The notes below the pieces were generated by a model. The model worked only from the letters and a program-made list of their open reading frames with translations. It made no database searches and was not told the origin of the DNA. A stretch of 5,223 nucleotides of DNA from UMGS1279 sp045577495 (GTDB taxonomy: Bacteria > Bacillota > Clostridia > Oscillospirales > Acutalibacteraceae): positions 1 through 5,223 of the forward strand of contig JAZNIK010000053.1 of NCBI GenBank assembly GCA_045577495.1, given 5' to 3'. Position numbers and translations under genes: made by a program. This document shows, piece by piece, positions 1-5,133 of the stretch (within the stretch, counting starts at the first letter, position 1; each line of letters opens with the position of its first letter).

Positions 1-299
1 CGAGAAATTTCAACCTGAGAAGAGGAACGAACAGGACCTAAAACCCTAACCTTTTCGATGGGTCTGAGTGATGGACCTACAATGGTCAGTTGCTCTTTAC
101 AAGCATACTGACCAGGTTGTGAAAGGTCTTTAATCGGTGTAAGCTCATATCCTGTGCCAAAAAGAACTTCAACGTGCTCTTTTGAAAGATGTATATGGCG
201 GTTTGAAATTCCAACAGGAATATCGCCCGAAGAAATGCTTTCTTTTTCCTCTATTGCTTTTAAAACTGCCTTAGCAACGGCAGAAATATTGATTTCCAT
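1..299 (-). CDS. pduL: PduL-type phosphate acyltransferase, 5' part (C-terminus outside window)
   Basis: The first 99 codons are present; the rest lies beyond position 1. PduL converts acyl-CoA (propionyl-CoA in Pdu systems) and phosphate to acyl-phosphate and free CoA inside the microcompartment, regenerating CoA for PduP. Recognisable features are PVGISNRHIHLS (residues 28-39) with the His35-x-His37 zinc ligand pair, KDLSQPGQYAC (57-67), and VRVLGPVR followed by SQVEIS (84-99). Arg91 and Glu97 have the same spacing as the phosphate-binding Arg and zinc-ligand Glu I recall from the PduL structure. Residues 1-20 form a short amphipathic helix (Ile3, Val8, Val12, Leu13, Ile16) before a Ser/Gly linker, as expected for an encapsulation peptide. 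The ATG at 299 follows an AAGGAGA ribosome site overlapping the pduP stop, 12 bases upstream, so it is in the same operon. The remaining zinc-binding histidines and intactness cannot be judged. Confidence 0.95.
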   Translation of the reverse strand, partial: MEINISAVAKAVLKAIEEKESISSGDIPVGISNRHIHLSKEHVEVLFGTGYELTPIKDLSQPGQYACKEQLTIVGPSLRPIEKVRVLGPVRSSSQVEIS

Positions 300-315
300 A
301 AAGGTTCTCCTTTAT
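298..315 (-). promoter_or_regulatory. Stem-loop enclosing the pduL ribosome binding site, pduP stop and pduL start
   Basis: On the minus strand the junction folds as a perfect 7-bp stem with a 4-base loop: ATAAAGG, AGAA, CCTTTAT. It contains the pduP TAA stop (312-314), the AAGGAGA Shine-Dalgarno (306-312) and the first two bases of the pduL ATG. A ribosome finishing pduP would open it, so pduL translation may be coupled to pduP translation. The stem is mostly A-U, so the effect could be slight. The sequence is seen directly; the coupling is inferred. Confidence 0.4.
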
Positions 316-1766
316 ATTATTCTAAAACTATCTGCCATTACGCAACGGCGTTTTCTTGTAAAGCTACGAGCCGAGGTAATACCCTCACCTGTAGGACCTG
401 CGATGGTAAAGGTTGTATGACCCTCGCCACCAAAGCCGATACCTGCGTAAGAGGGAGCATTTTTAACAAAAATAGTTGTTTCAACCGCCGCAGCGAAACG
501 TGACAAATTATCGATATTTTTAGAGTGCATATGCGCGGTATGGCGATTGCCGTGCTCTGCCTTAACGGCAAGCTCGATAGCCTCATCAATGTTCGACACG
601 CTAACTATCGGTAAAATCGGCATCATAAGTTCTTCTTGAACAAAAAGATGCTCAAAGCCTGTTTCGCAGATGATACAACGGATGTCGCTTGAAACCTTAA
701 CGCCTATCATATCGAGCAAGATTTTAGCATCTCTACCAACGCATTTACGGTTAACAGATTTACTAACCTTGCCTGTTTTTTTATTGGTAACGTCTACCAA
801 AACGATTTCTGCCAAGGCATCTGCCTGAGCGGTAGAAATAAGGTAGGCGCCATTTTTTTGCATTTCGTTTATAAGTCTGTCCTTAACGTTGCTAAAAACA
901 AAGACCTCTTTTTCGGCTATACAAGGCAGATTATTATCAAAGGTGCAACCATCAATAATATCCTTACCAGCCTTAACGATATCGGCAGTATCGTCAACAA
1001 TAACAGGGGGGTTACCTGCACCCGCACCGATTGCCTTTTTACCCGAGGACAAAACAGAGCGAACAACACCCGGACCACCTGTGCAAACTAGCAAACGAAT
1101 TTCGGGATGTGTTTGCATAATTTTTGCCGAATCAAGAGTTGGCTTATCCATAGATGCAACCAAAACCTCAGGTCCACCTGCCATTTTTGATGCGCGGTTT
1201 ACAAGGTCTACAGCATAGTTTGAAACGCATATTGCACCTGGATGTGGATTGAATACAACCCCGTTACCTGCGGCAATCATACCAATACTATTGCAAATAA
1301 CAGTTTCGCTTGGGTTAGTGCTTGGGGTGATAGCGCCAACAACTCCAAAAGGTGCCATCTCAACCAAGGTTAGACCGTTATCGCCTGTTTTTGCCTCGGA
1401 AACAATATCCTCTGTGCCGGGGGTTTTATCGGCAACCAACATATGCTTTGCTTTTTTATGGTCAACCCGACCCATACCTGTTTCGGCAACGCCCATCTCA
1501 GCCATTATAGGTGCTTCTTTACGGGTTAAATCGCGAATAATTGTTATTATTTTTTCACGCTTTTCTACGCTCATTGCACGAACAGCCTTATAACCCTCGG
1601 ATGCCGCTGCAATAGCCTCGTTCATATCTGAATAAACGCCAACTAATTTGCGACCTTGATACTCGGTGCTTGTATATTCTTTAGTTGTTGTTGCGGGTTT
1701 TTGACCCAAACTGCCAACAACCTCTCTAACGATTTTTTCAATATCTGCCTGACTTATTGCGGCCAT
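312..1766 (-). CDS. pduP: CoA-acylating propionaldehyde dehydrogenase, PduP/EutE family (microcompartment cargo)
   Basis: This 484-residue enzyme oxidises an aldehyde (propionaldehyde in Pdu-type systems) to acyl-CoA with NAD+ and CoA inside the shell. It has the aldehyde dehydrogenase fold: TPSTNP (148-153) in the cofactor region, TGGPGVV (229-235), GAGAGNPPVIVD (247-258), and the catalytic cysteine Cys282 in NNLPCIAEKE. The C-terminus (TIAGPTGEG...SARSFTRKRRCV) matches PduP proteins and is complete. Residues 2-20 form an amphipathic helix (Ile4, Ile9, Ile12, Val13, Val16, Val17, Leu20) followed by a Thr/Lys-rich linker, typical of an encapsulation peptide. An in-frame ATG at 1811 would add 15 residues but overlaps the regulator gene and lacks a good ribosome site; the ATG at 1766 has GGAGGA seven bases upstream. 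Downstream pduL supplies the next step. EutE-type acetaldehyde specificity cannot be excluded, but PduL and PduT-type neighbours favour PduP. Confidence 0.95.
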   Translation of the reverse strand: MAAISQADIEKIVREVVGSLGQKPATTTKEYTSTEYQGRKLVGVYSDMNEAIAAASEGYKAVRAMSVEKREKIITIIRDLTRKEAPIMAEMGVAETGMGRVDHKKAKHMLVADKTPGTEDIVSEAKTGDNGLTLVEMAPFGVVGAITPSTNPSETVICNSIGMIAAGNGVVFNPHPGAICVSNYAVDLVNRASKMAGGPEVLVASMDKPTLDSAKIMQTHPEIRLLVCTGGPGVVRSVLSSGKKAIGAGAGNPPVIVDDTADIVKAGKDIIDGCTFDNNLPCIAEKEVFVFSNVKDRLINEMQKNGAYLISTAQADALAEIVLVDVTNKKTGKVSKSVNRKCVGRDAKILLDMIGVKVSSDIRCIICETGFEHLFVQEELMMPILPIVSVSNIDEAIELAVKAEHGNRHTAHMHSKNIDNLSRFAAAVETTIFVKNAPSYAGIGFGGEGHTTFTIAGPTGEGITSARSFTRKRRCVMADSFRII

Positions 1767-1772
1767 AATATA

Positions 1773-1778
1773 TCCTCC
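1773..1778 (-). promoter_or_regulatory. Ribosome binding site that sets the pduP start
   Basis: The minus strand reads GGAGGA followed by a 7-base spacer and ATG at 1766. It is close to the full anti-16S complement, and places the start 45 bases inside the longest open frame, at the residue where the encapsulation helix begins. Confidence 0.85.
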
Positions 1779-1794
1779 AAAACTATACCAGTTT

Positions 1795-2565
1795 TTACTC
1801 TTCTCTTTCAAAAATCAATGTAGTATTTTGCTCTGCCAAACGTTCTCTCCATTTATCTGACGGCTCACAGTCGGTAACGACTACATCTACGTCCTTTGCG
1901 CTGCAAACCTTAACAAAGGATGCTTTATCAAATTTTGTTGAATCAACAGCCAAAACCTTTTTTGTTGCCGAAGCGAAAAATGCTTTTTTAATCTCGCTGT
2001 CACGCTCATTAGAATCGGTAATACCCATTTCCATATCGATACCCTTGCAAGAGCAAACTGCAAGGTCAACGTGAAAACCGCCTACCATTCTTTCTGCCTG
2101 ATGACCAACAAGAGACAATCCGCCCTCCTTAAGAGTTCCGCCTGTCGAGATAATTGTCCACTCGGGTTTATTGCAAAGTTCAATCAAAATCTCAATAGAG
2201 TTTGTTATTATTGTGATTTTTTTTCTTTGCAATATACTCTTTACAACCGTTAAAGCGGTCGAACTTGCATCAAGCATTATATAATCACCATCGTGTATCA
2301 TATCGGCGATTATTGTGGCTATTTTTTGCTTTTTATCAATATTAGATTGCTTTCTAACATGAAAAGGTAGGTCTATATTAAAATTTTCTACCTTAACGGC
2401 GCCACCATAAGTTTTTTTAGCCAGACCATCTTGGTCTAGTTTTTCAAGGTCGCGACGTATAGTTTCCTCGGTTACCATAAATTCTCGGCTAAGGTCACTT
2501 ACAACAACCTTACCCTCAACCGAAAGGCGAGTCAGGATTGCGTTTCTGCGTTCTATCGCTAGCAT
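1795..2565 (-). CDS. DeoR-family transcriptional regulator
   Basis: A 256-residue protein of the usual length for DeoR/GlpR repressors. Residues 5-58 are the winged helix-turn-helix: ERRNAILTRL, then VVVSDLSREFMVTEETIRRDLEKLDQDGLAKKTYGGAV, with the conserved ETIRRDL recognition helix. Residues about 76-234 are the DeoRC ligand-binding domain, a ribose-5-phosphate-isomerase-like fold, with the family motifs DASSTA (99-104), TNS (121-123), STGGTL (140-145), GITDSNE (181-187) and DSTKFD (208-213). Members commonly respond to a phosphorylated sugar or sugar intermediate. The gene sits inside the operon, 26 bases after pduT and 28 bases before pduP, with AGGGG seven bases before its ATG, so it is probably cotranscribed and controls this locus. 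Target site and effector cannot be read from the window; a fuculose- or rhamnulose-phosphate type effector is a guess from context. Confidence 0.93.
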   Translation of the reverse strand: MLAIERRNAILTRLSVEGKVVVSDLSREFMVTEETIRRDLEKLDQDGLAKKTYGGAVKVENFNIDLPFHVRKQSNIDKKQKIATIIADMIHDGDYIMLDASSTALTVVKSILQRKKITIITNSIEILIELCNKPEWTIISTGGTLKEGGLSLVGHQAERMVGGFHVDLAVCSCKGIDMEMGITDSNERDSEIKKAFFASATKKVLAVDSTKFDKASFVKVCSAKDVDVVVTDCEPSDKWRERLAEQNTTLIFEREE

Positions 2566-2591
2566 AACGCTGCCCCTTTCTTATTATAAAT

Positions 2592-3140
2592 TTATAAAAT
2601 ACTTTGCCAAAGCTTTTTATCAGGTCTTGGAATAACAGAGCTATCAAGCAACATTCCTCTATCACTTGCTTCACTCTCTGCCCTTTCAATAGCGGCAGAA
2701 ACCGCTGAAACAGAGCCGGTTAAAAGCAGATATGACTTGCCGCACATTCCTCTTGCCAAACGAAGTTCAATAAGCTCTACCAAGGAGGTTTTTGCTGCGG
2801 CATCTGCAGCTACTATTGCGGTAGCGGCAGAAAAGCTTTCCATAACGCCTAACGCCTCTACGCCCTCTGGCTGAGTTGCGCCATAAATTGCAGAAAATAT
2901 AGAATCGTGTGGGTTACCAAGCACAAAGCTATCTATAACCTTTTCGGCGTATTTTGATTTTGCGGCATCCACCGATGCTTTAACTGCGCTGATTTCACCG
3001 CTTATTATAACAATATATTTACCGGGACATACTGTGTTACATTCTACAACCTCAACCTCTGCGGTTTTTATCATTGTATCTGCGCCACTCATACCGGTTG
3101 AAACGGTTTGAAATTCAACCATTCCTATTGCTTTGCCCAT
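2592..3140 (-). CDS. pduT: PduT-like trimeric shell protein with two BMC domains and a pore-cluster cysteine (BMC-T)
   Basis: A 182-residue protein with two BMC domains in tandem, about residues 1-90 (AIGMVEFQTVSTGMSGADTM) and 95-182 (ALGVMESFSAATAIVAADAA). Such proteins form pseudohexameric trimers that tile BMC facets. Length and sequence match PduT (about 184 residues in Salmonella), including TVCPGKY, in which Cys38 is at the position that in PduT binds a [4Fe-4S] cluster at the trimer pore, and the VIPRP segment near the C-terminus (169-173). It probably carries electrons across the shell together with PduS, encoded upstream. The equivalent loop of domain 2 reads GMCGKSY, with an extra cysteine at 133. 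The ATG at 3140 has AAGGAG ten bases upstream. That ribosome site lies immediately beside the end of the repeat element at 3158-3434. Confidence 0.95.
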   Translation of the reverse strand: MGKAIGMVEFQTVSTGMSGADTMIKTAEVEVVECNTVCPGKYIVIISGEISAVKASVDAAKSKYAEKVIDSFVLGNPHDSIFSAIYGATQPEGVEALGVMESFSAATAIVAADAAAKTSLVELIELRLARGMCGKSYLLLTGSVSAVSAAIERAESEASDRGMLLDSSVIPRPDKKLWQSIL

Positions 3141-3157
3141 AGTTTATTTACTCCTTT

Positions 3158-3185
3158 TAGTGTGACAGGACTTGACCCTGCCACG
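3158..3185 (+). repeat. Left terminal inverted repeat, itself a stem-loop
   Basis: It starts TAGTGTGACAG and ends CTGCCACG. Within it GTGACAG (3162-3168) faces CTGCCAC (3178-3184) across a 9-base loop. On the minus strand the single mismatch becomes a G-U pair, giving a 7-bp stem. The minus-strand loop region GGGTCAAGTCC resembles a tRNA T-arm. It mirrors the repeat at 3407-3434. Confidence 0.7.
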
Positions 3186-3229
3186 GTTTCGCTCGCCGCC
3201 TTTTGTATTATGGCTTTGCGTTCAATTTT

Positions 3230-3247
3230 GCAAGGCGACAGCCTTGC
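3230..3247. repeat. Internal hairpin
   Basis: A perfect 7-bp stem, GCAAGGC and GCCTTGC, with a GACA loop. No T-run follows on either strand, so it is not a standard intrinsic terminator. It probably belongs to the folded structure of the inverted-repeat element. Confidence 0.55.
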
Positions 3248-3262
3248 GGCAATTTCTCGCCT

Positions 3263-3283
3263 CGCCGAATAAAAAACTCGGCG
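3263..3283. repeat. Internal hairpin with A/T-rich loop
   Basis: A 6-bp stem, CGCCGA and TCGGCG, with a 9-base loop of mostly A on the plus strand (T on the minus strand). The T-run is in the loop and does not follow the stem, so terminator function is unlikely. Confidence 0.45.
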
Positions 3284-3298
3284 GCAGAAACTTTTTAA

Positions 3299-3406
3299 CC
3301 TTACGAAACTAAAAATTTTTGTATAAGACAATGCCGACAAAACACAGTAATACTAGCGTATTTCAAGTTTTGAGGCAAAGTATTATCGAAAATTTTGTTT
3401 CGTAGG
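3299..3406. repeat. Inner inverted repeat pair of the element
   Basis: TACGAAAC at 3302-3309 is inverted exactly as GTTTCGTA at 3397-3404. The match continues with small gaps through an A-run/T-run on the inner side and CC/GG on the outer side (arms 3299-3319 and 3389-3406). The arms enclose about 70 AT-rich bases without a gene. The right arm directly abuts the right terminal repeat. Confidence 0.5.
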
Positions 3407-3434
3407 CGTGACAGGTTCGAGTTCTGCCACACTA
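3407..3434 (-). repeat. Right terminal inverted repeat, itself a stem-loop, T-arm-like
   Basis: On the plus strand it reads CGTGACAGG, TTCGAGT, TCTGCCACACTA. The middle is a full match to the tRNA T-loop consensus TTCRANY, preceded by GG. It is the inverted counterpart of 3158-3185, with differences at five positions. ACACTA is duplicated just outside (3429-3434 and 3437-3442), the second copy including the pduS stop codon. Confidence 0.7.
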
Positions 3435-3439
3435 CGACA

Positions 3440-4768
3440 CTATTTTGCCGCTATAACAATATATCTATCTGTAACTTCTGTAACCAAACCGCTTATTGAT
3501 GCGTGAATATCTACTCCGAGCGCATCATCCGAAACGGTCGCTATCGTCTGACCTAAACTGACTGTATCACCCATTTTAACTACTGCCTCTGCAGGTTTGC
3601 CGATATGTTGTGAAAGCATAAGCTTAACCTTTTTGGGATTATACTCAGTTTCATCTAGCGGTGCCGAGTGATTATACTCGGTAAGCCCTAACCTTGCAGT
3701 AAGGCGGGATTTTAAAATATATCTGCCCTCACGCTCCTCTTTAACGGGTGGTAAATCCACCTGAGGAACGGGGATACCTCCCTTTTTAAGAGCACCCTTA
3801 AATTCACCCATAAGTGTGCGGGGGTTAAGGCCTTGAAAACAAGAATACATCTCACAAAGTCCACAACCCGAGCAAAAATATGTATTAACATATGATGCTG
3901 TATCATTAGTTGTTCCACTAGATACAGAACGCATAAATTTGTGGGGCTCTATTGGGTGACCAAGCAGATTTCTTGGGCAGAGGTCGGTACACATTCTGCA
4001 CTGACAACATGCCGACATTGCTCTTTTGAGCGAAATGCTTGAATTGTTTTGACGTTTCTTAATTATATATTGGTCCTTAGGCATTACAAGTAATGCATTA
4101 GAGGTTTTGGTAATAACATCATTTTCAGTAACAATATTACCTGTCATAGGTCCGCCATTGATAATAGCATACTCTTTAATGGTAGGACCTCCTGCCAAAG
4201 CTAGAACCTCTTTAACGGTAACGCCAAGCGGAACCTTTAGGGTTATAGGGTTTTTAACCTCACCTGTTACGGTTATATACTTATGTGTAACCCCTGTGCC
4301 ATTTTGCATAGAATAGTATGCATTAAGCATTGTTTCAACATTGTATACCGTAACGCCAACCTCTATCGGAATTTTGCCTGGAGGAACCACACGACCGGTT
4401 GTTTCATAAATTGTTACAACCTCATCGCCTGCGGGATAAACCTCGGGCAAAAAGCCAATCTCGGTTTTGGGAAACTCGGGTAAAACAGCCTTGACAGCCT
4501 CAACCGCCGCCTTATAAGAAGGCTTTATGGCAACTATTGCCTTGTTTGCGCCAACTGCGGCACATACTGCCTCTAAAGCGGTAAGAATTTCCCTTGCATA
4601 TTTTTGCATAACCTGCCTATGAAGCTTTAAAAGTGGCTCACACTCAGCACAGTTAAGCAATATTGTATCGGCCTTGTCGTTAAGCTTGGCATAGCTTGGA
4701 AAACCTGCTCCGCCTGCTCCGACAACACCGCTTTTTTTCAAATTTAATTTAAGTTCATTGATATTCAT
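3440..4768 (-). CDS. pduS: PduS/RnfC-like iron-sulfur flavoprotein of the microcompartment
   Basis: A 442-residue protein, the usual length for PduS (about 450). PduS proteins are RnfC-related flavoproteins described as cobalamin reductases; homologues in BMC loci without B12 enzymes are thought to recycle NAD+ by passing electrons from NADH. Order of parts: a Gly-rich GVVGAGGAGFP (14-24) and NCAECEPLL (39-47) of the flavin/NADH-binding half, an SLBB domain (about 165-195, ITVTGEVKNP...GVTVKEVLALAGG), two [4Fe-4S] motifs, CxxCxxCxxxCP with Cys254, 257, 260, 264, and CxxCxxCxxxxC with Cys299, 302, 305, 310, then a C-terminal lipoyl-like sandwich domain (about 385-440). All cluster cysteines are present. 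No signal peptide or membrane segment is seen, so it is soluble and probably docks to PduT. It starts five bases after eutN with only a weak GGAAG ribosome site inside eutN, suggesting translational coupling. It ends at TAG beside the inverted-repeat element, apparently untruncated. Confidence 0.93.
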   Translation of the reverse strand: MNINELKLNLKKSGVVGAGGAGFPSYAKLNDKADTILLNCAECEPLLKLHRQVMQKYAREILTALEAVCAAVGANKAIVAIKPSYKAAVEAVKAVLPEFPKTEIGFLPEVYPAGDEVVTIYETTGRVVPPGKIPIEVGVTVYNVETMLNAYYSMQNGTGVTHKYITVTGEVKNPITLKVPLGVTVKEVLALAGGPTIKEYAIINGGPMTGNIVTENDVITKTSNALLVMPKDQYIIKKRQNNSSISLKRAMSACCQCRMCTDLCPRNLLGHPIEPHKFMRSVSSGTTNDTASYVNTYFCSGCGLCEMYSCFQGLNPRTLMGEFKGALKKGGIPVPQVDLPPVKEEREGRYILKSRLTARLGLTEYNHSAPLDETEYNPKKVKLMLSQHIGKPAEAVVKMGDTVSLGQTIATVSDDALGVDIHASISGLVTEVTDRYIVIAAK

Positions 4769-4773
4769 TTAAA

Positions 4774-5043
4774 TCAATCTTCCATAAGTCCTATTGAATT
4801 ATCTACGATACCTACAATTGCTGCATCAACAGGTGCGTTATCCATACCGCAACCAATACGGGCAGCACTACCCGTTGCAACTAAAACAACTTCGCCGATA
4901 CCTGCACCGACATTATCAACCGCTACTATACGACCTTTTTTAGACATATTATCAAGCGGCTCAACTATCATAAATTTACTGCCAAGCAGTCCTTCGTTTT
5001 TTCTTGTGGCTACTACGCTGCCAACTACTTTTCCTACTACCAC
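4774..5043 (-). CDS. eutN: EutN/CcmL-family pentameric vertex protein (BMC-P)
   Basis: An 89-residue protein of the usual size for EutN/CcmL/PduN. Pentamers of this family cap the vertices of the polyhedral shell. Family features are the first strand GKVVGSVVATRK (4-15), LLGSKFMIVEPLD (19-31), the AVDNVGAGIGEVVLVATGSAAR stretch (41-62), and the C-terminal VDAAIVGIVD (72-81). The start codon is GTG at 5043 (read as Met), chosen because it begins the conserved first strand and has AAGGATGAG a few bases upstream; no in-frame ATG fits. It lies 90 bases after the BMC-H shell gene and 5 bases before pduS. The GTG start and the upstream stem-loop would both fit the low vertex-to-facet ratio a shell needs. 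Confidence 0.95.
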   Translation of the reverse strand: MVVGKVVGSVVATRKNEGLLGSKFMIVEPLDNMSKKGRIVAVDNVGAGIGEVVLVATGSAARIGCGMDNAPVDAAIVGIVDNSIGLMED

Positions 5044-5072
5044 AAATACTCATCCTTTCTGCCCACGGATAG

Positions 5073-5101
5073 CGGGCTCCGTATTATTGTGACGGAGCCC
5101 G
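5073..5101. promoter_or_regulatory. Intercistronic stem-loop between the BMC-H and eutN genes
   Basis: A perfect 10-bp GC-rich stem, CGGGCTCCGT with ACGGAGCCCG, around a 9-base loop. It lies 32 bases after the BMC-H stop and about 20 bases before the eutN ribosome site. On the minus (transcribed) strand the stem is followed by GCTATCC, not by a U-run, so it does not look like an efficient intrinsic terminator. A stability or processing hairpin, leaving more BMC-H than downstream message, is the more likely role. This is inferred from structure and position. Confidence 0.55.
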
Positions 5102-5133
5102 TAAAACAGTCCGTCGGAGATTTTGCCAAACAA

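Larger units (their letters stand above)
3158..3434. mobile_element. MITE-like non-coding element with 28-bp terminal inverted repeats (candidate)
   Basis: The 299-base gap between pduS and pduT is almost filled by a roughly 277-bp segment whose ends are imperfect inverted repeats (3158-3185 and 3407-3434, 23 of 28 positions identical without gaps). Inside are a second inverted pair (3299-3319 with 3389-3406) and two hairpins. No credible gene is present: the one open frame crossing it (71 codons, minus, ending at 3125) runs into pduT out of frame and matches no family I know. The left end abuts the pduT ribosome site and the right end lies three bases from the pduS stop codon. No transposase is encoded, so a non-autonomous element or a dispersed intergenic repeat is the best reading. 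A weak promoter-like pair on the minus strand (TTGCAA 3228-3233, CATAAT 3207-3212, spacer 15) could restart transcription towards pduT, but it is not convincing. Whether it is repeated elsewhere in the genome cannot be known from one window. Confidence 0.5.

Noticed and set aside
154..1593. Plus-strand open frames of 77-114 codons opposite pduL and pduP
   Set aside because: They are antisense to clearly conserved genes, show low-complexity translations without recognisable domains, and lack convincing ribosome sites.
1779..1795. Hairpin AAAACT/AGTTTT before the pduP ribosome site
   Set aside because: Only six mostly A-T pairs with no T-run; this is expected by chance in such sequence and is too weak to call a terminator or regulator.
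1767..1811. Longer pduP start at 1811 adding 15 residues
   Set aside because: It overlaps the regulator's 3' end, lacks a good ribosome site, and would bury the encapsulation helix behind unrelated residues. The ATG at 1766 has GGAGGA at ideal spacing.
3207..3233. Promoter-like TTGCAA and CATAAT pair upstream of pduT on the minus strand
   Set aside because: The spacer is 15 bases, shorter than the usual 16-18, and the -35 match is partial. Similar pairs occur by chance in AT-rich intergenic DNA.
3125..3340. A 71-codon minus-strand open frame across the inverted-repeat element, with an AGSSPVT-like segment
   Set aside because: It overlaps the pduT start out of frame, has no clear ribosome site, and its AGSSPVT segment is what translation of a T-arm-like sequence gives. 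It matches no protein family known to me.
3362..3434. Possible tRNA gene ending at the T-arm-like sequence
   Set aside because: No matching 5' acceptor strand, D-arm or anticodon arm lies at tRNA distance. The only TAGTGTG complement is the other end of the element, about 270 bases away.
2071..4483. Plus-strand open frames of 60-69 codons opposite the regulator and pduS
   Set aside because: They are short antisense shadows of well-supported minus-strand genes with no family resemblance.
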